Source of the DNA: Chlorobiota bacterium | Lineage (GTDB): Bacteria > Bacteroidota > Bacteroidia > Bacteroidales > JAADJA01 | DNA length: 59,510 nucleotides | Direction: 5' to 3' | NCBI GenBank assembly: GCA_013151015.1 | Contig: JAADJA010000225.1 | Location: 1 to 59,510 of the forward strand | In this document: positions 1 through 11,453 of the stretch, one piece after another | Numbering within the stretch: the first letter of the stretch is position 1 | How the letters are laid out: each line of letters opens with the position of its first letter | Made by a program: the position numbers and the translations under genes | The notes under the pieces: model-generated | What the model was told of the DNA's origin: nothing | Databases searched by the model: none | Seen by the model: the letters and a program-made list of their open reading frames with translations, nothing else

Positions 1-27
1 GTTGCAACCAAGGTTCTGGTTGCAACC
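1..27. repeat. Inverted repeat/hairpin gttgcaacc-N8-ggttgcaac at window edge, downstream of the T9SS CDS (possible terminator or REP-like element)
   Basis: 9-nt arms are reverse complements; lies 3' of the minus-strand CDS ending at 40. Confidence 0.5.
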
Positions 28-39
28 AATTAATAAGTA

Positions 40-3000
40 TCAATCAATTATCGTAAACTTCAAGCTTTCAACAAGCATACCATTGCTTTTTAATGTTACG
101 ATATACACTCCGGGCTTCCAGTTTCGTGTATCGATGGTAATTCGGTCTTGCCGGTTTGTAAAACTGTCCGAATATTTCAAGTTGCCCGATATATCATATA
201 TTTCGATATTGGAAGCAACTTCCCGCTCAAGCCCATATTCGATAATAACATAATCCTTTGCAGGCGTGGGCTTCACTTTTATATATCCGGGGGCGTCTTT
301 TGCCTTGCCCAGCAAATAGTTATATTCTTCCATTGCAGTTGTGGATTTCATCATATCGGGCATAAGAATTGGCTCGTCGTATTCCATTTCGTTCAATGCG
401 AGCAATATGTTCCGGGCATACACACTTGCCGGGCCATTTTGCGCTTCTTCAATATCAAATAAAGTTGCTATTTGTGCGCTATCTACCTCAACAATACTTT
501 TGCCCTGTTGCGCCATATCCGAAAGCAAGGCATAATAGGCCGTAAACCGGGTATGTGATTCCGTTTCGGCCAGTGCAAGGTCAAACTGGACAGGGATATT
601 GTTCAGTACTTCCAACCCTTCGTTCCAAGCCCCCCGCTCCCCTTTCAATATCGCCAGTTGGTATTTGGCCGGAAGGCTGTTTTCGTTTTGCAGCAATATT
701 GCCAGGCTGTCGAGCGATGCCTGTGGATCAATGGTGTCGTTGAGGTAATATCTGGCCAAAGCATTAAAATACTTTGCTTTTTCAAGTTTAAAAGCCGCAA
801 GCCTGCTTTCGGTCTCTTCCCTTATGGAAACAATACTCCTCCCTGCAAGTATCTGCCCTTTCATATAATCGGGCAGGGGGTCCCAACGCTCGTCCAGTTT
901 GTCCATCAGTTTATCCGACTTGGCCGCTTTTGGGTTGGCCACCATAATGTCGCGTATCATTGCCCCGGGCAATACCTCCTCTTTTTCGATGGCGGTGCTT
1001 ATCACCGTGTCGGAAAGGTAGGGCGATTTGGCCATCAGTTCGTTATACACCTGCATGGTCTCGGGCGGCATACTGTTGTCCACATCGGCCTGAACAGTTT
1101 CGGTGTTCCCTCCATCTATAAGCAAGGACAATAGGTTTTCGGTCGAATCGATCTTCTGCCCCGTATTTGCCATTTTTCCTTCGATATCGCCAATTTCTAT
1201 TCCACCTCCTCCTGTATTATCAGGTGGGGGACAGCCATCTTCATAAGTCCATTGAAATTCACCAATTTCTTCCAAAGTAACATTATCCGTGATATCTATG
1301 GGCTCTACATCGTTATTATTTGTATTTTCAGGATAGTAATAAACGATAGAGTTCCCTTCGTTAAGTATATCATCAAAGTTGCCATCCGCTATTTCACTGT
1401 CGATTTGGAAAAGGTTCCCTGCCATGTCCTTGGGGTCGGAGCCTGAGGAACCCTGGTTGGTGGCAATCCCATATCCTTTGCTTACGCTTTCTGTCAGTAT
1501 TAATTTATCGTAAGTTGTTTCATGGTAATTGTTGCACTTCAGCACCAGGCCGCTCTTTGTCCCGCCACCGTTTTTGTTTTGTGCCACAATCCCAAAATAC
1601 AGTCCGGTAAAGCTGTTGCGGTATATCCTGTTGGGGTCGCCCCCGGAATTGTTGACAATAAGGCCTATGCCGTCGCCATTGCCCTGCGAGAAGGTGTTTT
1701 CCTCGATGGTGTATGCGGTGGACCTGTCGAGGTAGATGCCATAACTCGACCCATCGATACTTGGGCCGGTGGTTATTTCGCAATTTGTTGCCGTCCCATT
1801 ATCCATAGCACTAAAATAAATAGCACGGTGGTTTCCCGTAAAAGATATATGATCAATCCCTGGAAAGTAAATTGCCCCACCGGAAGTAGCATATATGCCC
1901 CGTTTTAAATTCGCAAATTCGCCATTGACCCATTCCGTACATGGTTGCTGGCCACTTGCACATTTGCCCTTTACCGTGTAGCCCGAATTAAAGCTGTAAA
2001 TGCCGCTCCCGTTGCATTCCACATTGCTGCTGTTCATAAAGCGGCAGTAAGTAAACCCTATCCCGTGCACACCGTTCATCCTGACAAAATAATCAGGCCC
2101 TGGGGCATCTGGATAGAAAATATCGGTGATAAAATCACAATCGGTAAAACCGCTCTGGCTATTTTGCCCGTAATCATAAAAATAAATGGCTATCCTGTTG
2201 TTTTTGAACATGGCGCCCACTGCCTGCACAATGCCACCGGTGTAGTCGTAATCAAAGTAAGTTTTGGTTTCATCTACCACAACTTTTATGGTTCGCACCC
2301 CGACATCGGCATTTTCGACCAAACCCCCGTTTATTATCTTGATCCAGCCCTGGTCAACTGTGTTCTGTGCGGATGATGCCGTTCCCCATACTTCAATGCC
2401 CGGCCACATACCATTTTGCGTAGTAATAGTACCGCCATCGACTATCAGCTTGCCCCCGCGCTTAACTATTATTTTGGTATTGTTGCCTACCTCTAAAGTG
2501 TTTTTGATTTCCAATGTGGCCCCTGGCTCAATGCTGATCAAAGATCCTTGGAAATCAATTTCATTTTCCCAGGTCACAAATGGATCGTCGATTATTATCT
2601 GGTCAGATAAAAACTCCAATTTCAAGTCAGTTGACAGTCTGAAATTCCCACTGATATCATCCGGATAATAACGGACTGTTCCTGATCCGTTAATTTGTGC
2701 ATCCATTATCGTAACCCCTGGTTCGATGGTCAAGATATTATTTACAATATATTCGGTCAAAAAACCACCATCCTCGTCAATTTGATCGCTTGGGCATAAA
2801 ACATCCCTAAGGTCGTCATAACCGGGGTTGTTTTCTGTCACCCAGGCTTTGTCGGGATACTTTCCATATACCGTAAGGAATTTATAGTTTACAGGGAACG
2901 TTAAATCACAATCTATTTCAACTTTTGAAGGGTTATAGATTATTTTTTCGGAGGGGTTTATTTGTGTTAAATCGATTGATTGGTCAATTTCGTAAGTATG

Positions 3001-4014
3001 GGGTTTCCCCAACTGAACACTATTTGATATATTCCCATTATCATCGTAACCAGCATAAGCTGTACCATTGGCATTCCCAAGTGAGGGGACCAGTAGGACA
3101 TAGGGTGCAGGGTAATAATACAATCCGGGGAATTCAAAATTTGAATTAGGTATAGGATAAAACGGGGCTTCATTAACTACATCATCAAAATGAAAGTAGT
3201 TTATCGATCCCTGTGGTACAATATCAGGTGGACAGGCTCCTTGGAACCAACTTAAATTACTTGTCATGTTGTAAGTGTGTGATGTAGAATACGCAAAATC
3301 CACCAAAAAAACCACATCATATTTGCTTTTTTCATTTGTTACAGAATTATTGTTGTTAAAGGGATAGTTTTGCATTCTACCCCTGGTATTGTCATAAAGC
3401 CAAGATATATGTGCCTTAATTTCAGAATCAATAGAATTTCCTTCATGAACATTGAGTGTGATGCGTAAAACAGTATGCGGCAAAATCATTGTGCTATTAT
3501 CGAATCCATTAAACACATATGCACAACTGGCCAATGTAGCGCTATAACATAAATTATTATTGTAAATATTATTGTAAAATTGATGAGGATAGCTTTTTTT
3601 AAATACTGTATATCCTGTTTCTCCACCAATCCAACCATTTCCATTATAATTATAAATTCCGAAATTTTCAATTTCCAATTCGGGATCAAAAAAATCATCA
3701 GACAAGACCACGAAGTGACGATTATTACCAGTAGTACAATTTAAATTCTGTTGAGTAATATTGAAACAACTTGGCACAAAAGGAAAAGATACACACTCAA
3801 CGCTATAAGAAACCATATTACCTGGATATTCAGATTTCAAATCATACCAATACGAATGATTTAATACAACCTGATATTCACCATCATAATAATTTAATGG
3901 AGAATAGAGAATTTCCCCAAAAATACTGTTTTCATCATATTGATTTATTATGTTTTGTGAAAAGCAGATGGTTGAAGTTAAATAAGCTAAAAACAAAATT
4001 ATTATTTTTTTCAT
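40..4014 (-). CDS. Secreted right-handed beta-helix-type protein with T9SS type A C-terminal sorting domain
   Basis: N-terminal signal peptide MKKIIILFLAYLTSTICFSQ; central repetitive G/N-rich parallel beta-helix-like region; C-terminus IKVKPTPAKDYVIIEYGLE...YDISGNLKYS...GVYIVTLKSNGMLVESLKFTIID is T9SS CTD-like. Confidence 0.85.
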   Translation of the reverse strand: MKKIIILFLAYLTSTICFSQNIINQYDENSIFGEILYSPLNYYDGEYQVVLNHSYWYDLKSEYPGNMVSYSVECVSFPFVPSCFNITQQNLNCTTGNNRHFVVLSDDFFDPELEIENFGIYNYNGNGWIGGETGYTVFKKSYPHQFYNNIYNNNLCYSATLASCAYVFNGFDNSTMILPHTVLRITLNVHEGNSIDSEIKAHISWLYDNTRGRMQNYPFNNNNSVTNEKSKYDVVFLVDFAYSTSHTYNMTSNLSWFQGACPPDIVPQGSINYFHFDDVVNEAPFYPIPNSNFEFPGLYYYPAPYVLLVPSLGNANGTAYAGYDDNGNISNSVQLGKPHTYEIDQSIDLTQINPSEKIIYNPSKVEIDCDLTFPVNYKFLTVYGKYPDKAWVTENNPGYDDLRDVLCPSDQIDEDGGFLTEYIVNNILTIEPGVTIMDAQINGSGTVRYYPDDISGNFRLSTDLKLEFLSDQIIIDDPFVTWENEIDFQGSLISIEPGATLEIKNTLEVGNNTKIIVKRGGKLIVDGGTITTQNGMWPGIEVWGTASSAQNTVDQGWIKIINGGLVENADVGVRTIKVVVDETKTYFDYDYTGGIVQAVGAMFKNNRIAIYFYDYGQNSQSGFTDCDFITDIFYPDAPGPDYFVRMNGVHGIGFTYCRFMNSSNVECNGSGIYSFNSGYTVKGKCASGQQPCTEWVNGEFANLKRGIYATSGGAIYFPGIDHISFTGNHRAIYFSAMDNGTATNCEITTGPSIDGSSYGIYLDRSTAYTIEENTFSQGNGDGIGLIVNNSGGDPNRIYRNSFTGLYFGIVAQNKNGGGTKSGLVLKCNNYHETTYDKLILTESVSKGYGIATNQGSSGSDPKDMAGNLFQIDSEIADGNFDDILNEGNSIVYYYPENTNNNDVEPIDITDNVTLEEIGEFQWTYEDGCPPPDNTGGGGIEIGDIEGKMANTGQKIDSTENLLSLLIDGGNTETVQADVDNSMPPETMQVYNELMAKSPYLSDTVISTAIEKEEVLPGAMIRDIMVANPKAAKSDKLMDKLDERWDPLPDYMKGQILAGRSIVSIREETESRLAAFKLEKAKYFNALARYYLNDTIDPQASLDSLAILLQNENSLPAKYQLAILKGERGAWNEGLEVLNNIPVQFDLALAETESHTRFTAYYALLSDMAQQGKSIVEVDSAQIATLFDIEEAQNGPASVYARNILLALNEMEYDEPILMPDMMKSTTAMEEYNYLLGKAKDAPGYIKVKPTPAKDYVIIEYGLEREVASNIEIYDISGNLKYSDSFTNRQDRITIDTRNWKPGVYIVTLKSNGMLVESLKFTIID

Positions 4015-4439
4015 GTCTTTACATTTTTAAATTTAGTTTATCTGGATTTTGAAGTCAAGTTTTACTGAAACCTAGATGCAAATATAATCAATTGTCGGCA
4101 ATGATCCATTTCAAAATCAATGAAGATTGATTGTTGGCCAATGTTTAAATGCAGGCCCATGGTATTCGGTTTTACATCGTTTCAATTTCGTGGGGACTCC
4201 ATATTTTGATATGGTTTAGTGCTTGTGTGTCGCAATTATACGGAAAGAAGCCAGATTTGCCAGCCTCCATCTCGCAGGCAAAAGCTTTAACCTCATTCTT
4301 TCGGGAATAACCGGTTCCAAGAACGTTCGTTTTTGCAAACCTATCAAGAACGAGTATAATAAAAGAGCAAGATTGATGCGTTTTTAACAAGATGTTCAAA
4401 AACCAACACTTTCTAAATACATTCTAAATAAGGATTCCA

Positions 4440-4470
4440 TTTGCAAACAAATCATTTTTAAATACCTTTG
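4440..4470 (+). promoter_or_regulatory. Bacteroidota-type promoter upstream of feoAB: TTTG (4440-4443), 19-nt spacer, TACCTTTG (4463-4470)
   Basis: Matches the -33 TTTG / -7 TAnnTTTG consensus with typical spacing, ~33 nt before the CDS. Confidence 0.55.
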
Positions 4471-4502
4471 CCGTAATTTATAATGAATCTAAATTACAAG
4501 GG

Positions 4503-7031
4503 ATGACATTATTTGACCTGGAGCAGGGGGAACATGGCGTAATTTCAAAGGTGAGGGGGCGCGGTGCGTTCAGGAAGCGGATCACGGAAATGGGATTTGT
4601 AAAGGGAAAACTGGTCACGGTAGTAAAAAAAGCCCCTTTGCGCGACCCCATTGAATACCAGATAATGGGCTATGAAATTTCGCTGAGGCACAGCGAAGCA
4701 CGCTTGATCGAGGTTATTACAACGAATGAGGCCCGCGAAATCGTAGGAAAATCCGAGGGTTTTAACGGAACCATTGATGAACACCAATTAAAAACCACTG
4801 CACGGAAAAAGGGGAAGGTGATCGACATTGCCCTCGTTGGAAACCCAAATTCAGGAAAGACCACCATTTTCAATTATGCATCCGGCTCAAAAGAAAGGGT
4901 TGGTAATTACAGCGGTGTGACCGTGGATTCCAAACAGGCCAAATTCAAACTCAACGGCTATACATTTAACATCATCGACCTTCCGGGAACTTATTCCATG
5001 ACAGCCTATTCGCCGGAGGAACTTTACGTAAGGAAATACATCCTCGGTTTTCATCCCGACATTGTCATCAATGTATTGGATGCCTCCAACCTGGAAAGAA
5101 ACCTCTACCTCACTACGCAGCTTATCGACATGGACATCAAAGTAGTGGTGGCCCTGAACATGTTCGACGAACTAAAGGCCAAAGAGGACAAATTCGATTA
5201 TGATTCCCTTGGGAAAATGATCGGCATCCCGTTTATCCCCACCATTGGCTCAAAGGGCACGGGCATAACCGAGCTTTTTGAAAAGGTGATACAGGTTTAC
5301 GAAGACAATGAACCCACTGTCCGCCATATCCACATCAATTATGGGAAAGGGGTTGAAAATGCCATTCGAGGTTTACAGGAAATAATCCGTGAAAACAAGG
5401 GGATGACCGATAAGGTATCCTCCCGTTTTTATGCGATAAAACTACTTGAAAAGGACAAGGCGGCCAATTTCTCGCTTTCGCGGACAAAAAACTACAAACG
5501 GATAAAAGAGAAGACAGAAGAAGAAATATCAAAACTGGAAACTTTTTTCAAAGAGGACAGTGAAACATTGATAACCGATGCGAAATATGGTTTTATTTCA
5601 GGAGCCCTGAAGGAAACTTACGAACCCAACAAATTCAAACGGAAACTAAAAACCGATACGGAAATAATCGACACTTTCCTGACCCATAAAATTTTCGGTT
5701 TTCCCATTTTTATCTTTTTCCTGTGGGTGATGTTCCAGGCCACGTTTAAGCTGGGCGAATATCCCATGACCTGGATCGAAGCCCTTGTGGGACTTATAGG
5801 CAAAGGCTTTTCGATTATACTGCCCGAAGGGATTTTGAAGGACCTTGTTATTAACGGGATTATAGATGGTGTGGGCGGTGTTATAGTTTTCCTCCCCAAC
5901 ATCCTCATCCTCTTTCTTTTTATTTCATTAATGGAAGATACGGGATATATGGCCCGGGCGGCTTTTATCATGGATAAATTGATGCACAAAATAGGTTTGC
6001 ACGGAAAATCCTTTATCCCACTGATAATGGGATTTGGCTGCAACGTCCCGGCGATAATGGCAACCCGAACGCTCGAAAACCGTCAAGACCGCTTGCTCAC
6101 CATGCTCATCAACCCGTTTATGTCGTGCAGTGCAAGGCTCCCGGTCTATATCCTGATTATTGCCGCTTTTTTCCCGGGGAAAGAGGTCAGTATTTTATTT
6201 TCGGTTTACGGCATCGGGATATTTTTTGCGGTTTTTTTCGCCGTCATTTTCAAGAAAACACTTTTCAAATCGCAGGAAGCCCCTTTTGTAATGGAACTCC
6301 CACCTTACCGCATCCCAACCGTGAAGGCCACAACCCGCCATATGTGGCATAAAGCTTCGATGTATGTAAAGAAAATGGGCGGGGTGATTTTAATAGCTTC
6401 CGTAATCATCTGGGCTTTGGGGTATTTCCCAAGGACTTCTGAAAAAACAGTATCGTTTGACAAGGAAATCGCCCAACTGGAAAACCGCGTTCGGGATAAA
6501 CTAAATGACAATGGAACCCAGGAATCAGAAAAGGCAGAATTGGAAAACCAATATAATTTGGAAAAAGCCGAACTACTTTATAAAAGGGAAAGCGACCGGC
6601 AGGAAAATTCCTATATCGGCCGTCTTGGGAAATTTGTGGAACCGGTAATGCGCCCCCTCGGCTTTGACTGGAAAATGAGCGTAAGCCTTTTGGCGGGGGT
6701 GGCCGCCAAGGAAGTGGTGGTAAGTACGATGGGTGTTTTGTACCAGGCAGATGGAGACCCTAATGAAGTTTCAGGGGCCTTGGTATCCAAATTACGAAAT
6801 GCGTCTCATACAACTGGGGAACATGCCGGGGAACCTATTTTCAATACGGTAAATGCCTTTGCTTACCTGATGTTCATTTTGCTTTACTTTCCGTGTGTGG
6901 CCGTGGTGGCCGCTGTCAAAAAGGAATCAGGGAACTGGAAATGGGCTGCTTTTATGGTTATCTATACAACGTCCATTGCATGGATAGTGGCATTTTTGGT
7001 GAACCAAATCGGTGGATTGTTTGTACACTGA
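4503..7031 (+). CDS. feoB: Fused FeoA-FeoB ferrous iron transporter
   Basis: FeoA SH3-like N-terminus followed by G-domain GNPNSGKTTIFN, DLPGTYS and FeoB gate motifs GFGCNVPAIMATRTLE. Confidence 0.95.
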   Translation: MTLFDLEQGEHGVISKVRGRGAFRKRITEMGFVKGKLVTVVKKAPLRDPIEYQIMGYEISLRHSEARLIEVITTNEAREIVGKSEGFNGTIDEHQLKTTARKKGKVIDIALVGNPNSGKTTIFNYASGSKERVGNYSGVTVDSKQAKFKLNGYTFNIIDLPGTYSMTAYSPEELYVRKYILGFHPDIVINVLDASNLERNLYLTTQLIDMDIKVVVALNMFDELKAKEDKFDYDSLGKMIGIPFIPTIGSKGTGITELFEKVIQVYEDNEPTVRHIHINYGKGVENAIRGLQEIIRENKGMTDKVSSRFYAIKLLEKDKAANFSLSRTKNYKRIKEKTEEEISKLETFFKEDSETLITDAKYGFISGALKETYEPNKFKRKLKTDTEIIDTFLTHKIFGFPIFIFFLWVMFQATFKLGEYPMTWIEALVGLIGKGFSIILPEGILKDLVINGIIDGVGGVIVFLPNILILFLFISLMEDTGYMARAAFIMDKLMHKIGLHGKSFIPLIMGFGCNVPAIMATRTLENRQDRLLTMLINPFMSCSARLPVYILIIAAFFPGKEVSILFSVYGIGIFFAVFFAVIFKKTLFKSQEAPFVMELPPYRIPTVKATTRHMWHKASMYVKKMGGVILIASVIIWALGYFPRTSEKTVSFDKEIAQLENRVRDKLNDNGTQESEKAELENQYNLEKAELLYKRESDRQENSYIGRLGKFVEPVMRPLGFDWKMSVSLLAGVAAKEVVVSTMGVLYQADGDPNEVSGALVSKLRNASHTTGEHAGEPIFNTVNAFAYLMFILLYFPCVAVVAAVKKESGNWKWAAFMVIYTTSIAWIVAFLVNQIGGLFVH

Positions 7032-7106
7032 TAATTGGACGATGATTGCTTGAAACTATTTTAACAGTGCGGACGCTTGAAACATAACTAAGTGCCTGGG
7101 CTGATT

Positions 7107-7703
7107 TTACTTCAAAATTAATTCCTTTAATAATTTATCAAGTGTTTTCAAATCACCTGTCTTCCTATAAATTATCCTCAAGGAATCATCCAATACCAAT
7201 ACTGATGGGAATCCAAGTATTTCATTACAATCGTCACAAATCTGATTACGAAATTTCACAAATCTCTTTTTTACATTTCCTTTGTACATATCGTCTAAAA
7301 TGAATGTCGGAACAAAAATCCCATTTTCATTAAGGTATCTCGATAGGATATTTAGGTTTTTCTTCCTGTCTGGATAAATATAGTAAATATTTATATCCTC
7401 AAATTTTTCAGCAAAGCCCTTAATTATTGGCATGCTTTCAGAACAAGGTTTACACCAATCAACATAGAAAAGGATTAAATGATATTCTATATCTGAACTA
7501 AATAAAATCTCTTTAAATAATGAATCATTTAGTTCATACACATCAATGGAATTATAGTTTACAACTCTTGAATCAAGTAATTCTGACAACGAATCCGCAT
7601 TATTAATTTGTTTTAAATTCAATAAAGCTTTCTGCTGTGCAAAAAGACTTATAGAAAAAAATAAAAATAAAGCAACTTGATATATACTTGTTCTTTTCAT
7701 CAT
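7107..7703 (-). CDS. Exported thioredoxin-like protein
   Basis: Signal peptide; YVDWCKPCSESMPII (CxxC thioredoxin motif). Confidence 0.75.
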   Translation of the reverse strand: MMKRTSIYQVALFLFFSISLFAQQKALLNLKQINNADSLSELLDSRVVNYNSIDVYELNDSLFKEILFSSDIEYHLILFYVDWCKPCSESMPIIKGFAEKFEDINIYYIYPDRKKNLNILSRYLNENGIFVPTFILDDMYKGNVKKRFVKFRNQICDDCNEILGFPSVLVLDDSLRIIYRKTGDLKTLDKLLKELILK

Positions 7704-8148
7704 TCGCTTTTAAAAATTTCAGGAATAAACTGTGAAGTGGAAAACGACTTCACAGTTTTTAATGATATACTCAAGGTATCTTTACTAATACTTCGGTAAA
7801 TTTTTTGTCGCGCAACGCCGCAAAGATCGCAAAGTTTTGATTCACTACAATGTGCTTAATAAATGCACCAAATCACAAACATATAGCAATCAATAAGTCG
7901 TAATTATTTACCAAACTATTGAAGAATAATTAACAAATAAAAACGATCATAATATTTTATAGACAAAAAGCCTTTTGAGATACAAAATCACTAATTTGTT
8001 GCAATCAACAAAACATAAGCGAATCAAAATTACACATACTGGTACTTAATGCCTATTAAGGTATTCTCCAAAATATGGCAATCATCGCAGCTTGCACTCC
8101 TATTTAAAACGAACAATGGTAAAAATGACATATGTCGTAAACCAAGGA

Positions 8149-9237
8149 TTACTTCCCTTCCAATTCATCGATCCTGTTCATGCCTTCAATTGCTTTTTCA
8201 TAATTGGGGACCAGCTCAAGGGCTTTCTTGTAATCGCTTTTCGAATGTTGAATATCACCCGATAATTCGTAAGCAAATCCCCGGTTATAGAAAGCATCTG
8301 TGTATTGAGGATTTTGCTCAATTGTTTTATTGAAATAATCAATTGCCACAGGATAATCTTTCAGGTAAACAAGGTTAATGAAACCGAGGTTGTACAATGC
8401 AAAATAGAAATCCGGTTTGTTTTCCAGGATCGTATTGTAAATCTGAACGGCTTTTTCGTAGTTACCGGTTTCCTGGTAATACATCCCGAGATAATAGGTC
8501 ACTTCAGGGTTTCCCGGGCTAATATTTAGCGCATTGTTCAAGTAATCAACAGCGAGCTTGTTCTTTTTGCCGAGATATAAAAGCCCAAGCTTTAAATGGG
8601 CATCAAAAAAACCCTGGTCCACATCAATGGCTTTTTGGAAATTCCGTACCCCGTGGACAGTATCACCAATTTGCAACATGACAATCCCGCGCATAAAATA
8701 AGCTTTGGGTTCAAGATCGTCGATTTTCATCACCTTGTCAATGTATCCAAGGGCCTTTTTTGAATCATTGACCGCAATGCTGATTTCAGCAAGTTTCAGA
8801 TAAGCTTCTTTATTATTGGGATCCAATTTAATGGCCCTGTCAAAGGATTCCACACAATTCTTAAACCTGCCCATCCCAAGGAAGATTTCGCCCAATGTGA
8901 CATAATAAGGGGAATAAGCAGAATCAATGATGATGGATTTCCTAATATCCTCCAAGGCTTTGCGGTACTCTTCCTTCTCAAGATAAAACCCGGCCCGGTC
9001 GCGATAAGAGTCCCCATTCAGGGAATCTTCCCTGATTTTCTTGTTCAGGGCATCGATGCGGGCAAGTTCCTGGTCATTTATTTTAGTTGTTTCTTCTTGC
9101 TTTTTCGATTGCCCTTCACTTTCTTTTTTGGAAGTTTCGTTGCAAGCGATAAAGCCAATAACAATAATAAAGGCAATAAATGTATTTTTAATCAAATATT
9201 TCATATCCTCAGATTTATATGCTGGTTTGACAATCAC
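8149..9237 (-). CDS. TPR-repeat lipoprotein
   Basis: Lipobox-like IGFIAC; multiple TPR repeats (e.g. AYLKLAEISIAVNDSKKALGYIDKVMKIDD). Confidence 0.85.
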   Translation of the reverse strand: MIVKPAYKSEDMKYLIKNTFIAFIIVIGFIACNETSKKESEGQSKKQEETTKINDQELARIDALNKKIREDSLNGDSYRDRAGFYLEKEEYRKALEDIRKSIIIDSAYSPYYVTLGEIFLGMGRFKNCVESFDRAIKLDPNNKEAYLKLAEISIAVNDSKKALGYIDKVMKIDDLEPKAYFMRGIVMLQIGDTVHGVRNFQKAIDVDQGFFDAHLKLGLLYLGKKNKLAVDYLNNALNISPGNPEVTYYLGMYYQETGNYEKAVQIYNTILENKPDFYFALYNLGFINLVYLKDYPVAIDYFNKTIEQNPQYTDAFYNRGFAYELSGDIQHSKSDYKKALELVPNYEKAIEGMNRIDELEGK

Positions 9238-9317
9238 CTTATTGGCATGTGATTTCTAATACGGTTGTTTTTTTTGGCAAGAAACCACAAAACCCAAAGC
9301 AAAAAAACAAACCTGTC

Positions 9318-9351
9318 CTTGCCGCCCGCCTGCCGGAACGGGCAGGGCAAG
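9318..9351. repeat. GC-rich palindromic repeat, copy 1 (cccgcctgccggaacgggcaggg)
   Basis: Arms cctgcc/ggcagg; core shared with 35864-35900. Confidence 0.5.
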
Positions 9352-9554
9352 TGGATAAATCCCAATGAAAAGAAACCAAAACCCAAAACAGCTTATCTGT
9401 TTTTTTATTCTAACATTTGTGACATTTCAATACGGACAAGCCTTGAAATCCTGGTTTTGTCTTTACTGAATTATTCATCTCAGTTATGGAATTTTTTAAA
9501 ACAACAAACATTCACTGAATTGTGAACGCTCAGTTTCTTACAAGAATTAAAATC

Positions 9555-10565
9555 TTATGATGCTGAAATCTTTTCCCTGATCAATCCTTCGATCTCTTCG
9601 GCAAGTTCAGGGTTATCTTCCAATAAGTTCTTAACGGCATCCCGGCCCTGACCCAATTTCGTATCGCCATAACTGTACCACGAGCCGCTTTTCTTCACGA
9701 TTTCCATCTCGACACCGAGATCGATTATTTCACCCGTTTTTGAAATCCCTTTGCCATAAACAATATCGAATTCCGCCTTGCGGAAAGGTGGGGCCACTTT
9801 GTTTTTCACGACTTTCACACGTGCCCTGTTCCCTACGATTTCATCCCCCTCTTTTATCTGGCCAATCCGGCGAATATCCAGACGGATGGAAGAATAAAAT
9901 TTGAGTGCATTTCCACCGGTTGTTGTTTCAGGATTACCAAACATCACCCCGATTTTTTCCCGCAATTGATTGATGAAAACACAACATGCGCCCGTTTTGC
10001 TAATTGTCCCGGTAAGCTTCCGAAGGGCCTGCGACATCAACCTTGCCTGCAAGCCCATTTTGGAATCTCCCATTTCACCCTCGATTTCACTCCTTGGGGT
10101 GAGGGCAGCAACGGAATCAATCACGATGATGTCAATCGCCCCTGAACGAATCAGGTTTTCTGTAATTTCCAGGGCCTGTTCCCCGTTATCGGGTTGCGAC
10201 ACCAAAAGGTTCTCGATATCCACTCCAAGGTTTTTGGCATAGAATCGGTCAAAAGCATGTTCCGCATCAATGAAAGCGGCAATCCCACCGGCCTTTTGTG
10301 CTTCGGCAATGGCATGGATGGCAAGGGTCGTTTTTCCCGAGGATTCCGGGCCATAAATCTCGATTACCCTGCCCTTTGGCAAGCCACCAATTCCAAGTGC
10401 AACATCAAGGCCAATGGAACCTGTGGAGATGGAAGGCAAATCTTCGATGGCATTGTCGCCAAGTTTCATAATTGCCCCTTTACCATAAGAACGCTCTATT
10501 TTATCCAATGTAAGTTGCAGTGCTTTTAGTTTAGCTGCATTTTGATCGGTTTTTTCTTTTGCCAT
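9555..10565 (-). CDS. recA: Recombinase RecA
   Basis: [20 protein letters not shown] Walker A; conserved full-length RecA. Confidence 0.98.
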   Translation of the reverse strand: MAKEKTDQNAAKLKALQLTLDKIERSYGKGAIMKLGDNAIEDLPSISTGSIGLDVALGIGGLPKGRVIEIYGPESSGKTTLAIHAIAEAQKAGGIAAFIDAEHAFDRFYAKNLGVDIENLLVSQPDNGEQALEITENLIRSGAIDIIVIDSVAALTPRSEIEGEMGDSKMGLQARLMSQALRKLTGTISKTGACCVFINQLREKIGVMFGNPETTTGGNALKFYSSIRLDIRRIGQIKEGDEIVGNRARVKVVKNKVAPPFRKAEFDIVYGKGISKTGEIIDLGVEMEIVKKSGSWYSYGDTKLGQGRDAVKNLLEDNPELAEEIEGLIREKISAS

Positions 10566-10654
10566 AATATTTTCCTTTATAATTTTAGATAGACACTGAT
10601 TTCACTAATAAACACGGATTTAAGATATCCAACAATTAAAATAAACTGCCAAAC

Positions 10655-11131
10655 CTATGCGTATTCCTCCAAAATCTGGGCAGCGTGGTCTTTGGTCTTT
10701 ACTTTTTCAAAGATTTTCTCGATCAAGCCATCTTCCGAAATAACAAATGTCATCCGGTGGATACCATCGTATTCACGGCCCATGAATTTTTTGCGGCCCC
10801 AAACACCGTAATCGTTCAAGACCTTTTTCCCCGTATCAGGGATAAGCCGATAAGGCAAGCCATGCTTTTCCTTAAACCCTTGCTGCTTTTTTTCATTATC
10901 GGCACTTGCCCCAATTACCGCAAAGCCCTTTTCGAGCAACAATTCGTAATTATCCCTTAAATTGCACGATTCGGCCGTGCACCCGGGCGTATTTGCCTTG
11001 GGGTAAAAAAACAGGATTGTTTTTTTCCCTTTGTAATCCTCTAACGATAGTTTGTTGCCATCCTGATCAATACTTTCGATGGCCGGGGCCTTATCCCCTA
11101 TTTTCAAGTGTTTCATTGTTGTATATTTCAA
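10655..11131 (-). CDS. bcp: Thioredoxin-dependent peroxiredoxin (Bcp/PrxQ)
   Basis: YPKANTPGCTAESCNLRD motif. Start may be internal (MKHLKIGDKAP). Confidence 0.93.
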   Translation of the reverse strand: MKYTTMKHLKIGDKAPAIESIDQDGNKLSLEDYKGKKTILFFYPKANTPGCTAESCNLRDNYELLLEKGFAVIGASADNEKKQQGFKEKHGLPYRLIPDTGKKVLNDYGVWGRKKFMGREYDGIHRMTFVISEDGLIEKIFEKVKTKDHAAQILEEYA

Positions 11132-11453
11132 GTTTCAGAGTGGGACAAAAGTACTTAAATATACGTTGGATGGTGAAAGGATAAAGTGAAAAATTATCAA
11201 CAAAAAACGGGGTTTTGTTTTTCAAGTTAGTGACAACACCTACTTGAGGCAGAACAAAGATCAAGTATCATTAATTACAAATTGTTTCTTCAGGTCTTCA
11301 ATTGTTAAAAATTTGGCCTTTCCTCATTTTATTTTTTGCATTCTTGTGCATAAAATACGTTCATGCCAAACAGGTGAGGCCATTTCGTTTTCCTTCACAA
11401 TCAAATTTTCCCAAAGCCTTGCCATAGCCGGTATATGATCGGCAGTTGACATC

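Noticed and set aside
1522-2668. Chain of + strand ORFs antisense to the T9SS gene
   Set aside because: Overlap a full-length coding ORF on the opposite strand, no recognisable domains.
4172-4399. 75-aa minus-strand ORF between the T9SS gene and feoAB
   Set aside because: No recognisable domain or signal; intergenic-like composition and abuts the feoAB promoter.
7800-7840. 'cgcaacgccgcaaagatcgcaaag' tract downstream of 7703 as a regulatory element
   Set aside because: Short degenerate internal repeat, single occurrence noticed; cannot be distinguished from an interspersed repeat relic without a genome search.
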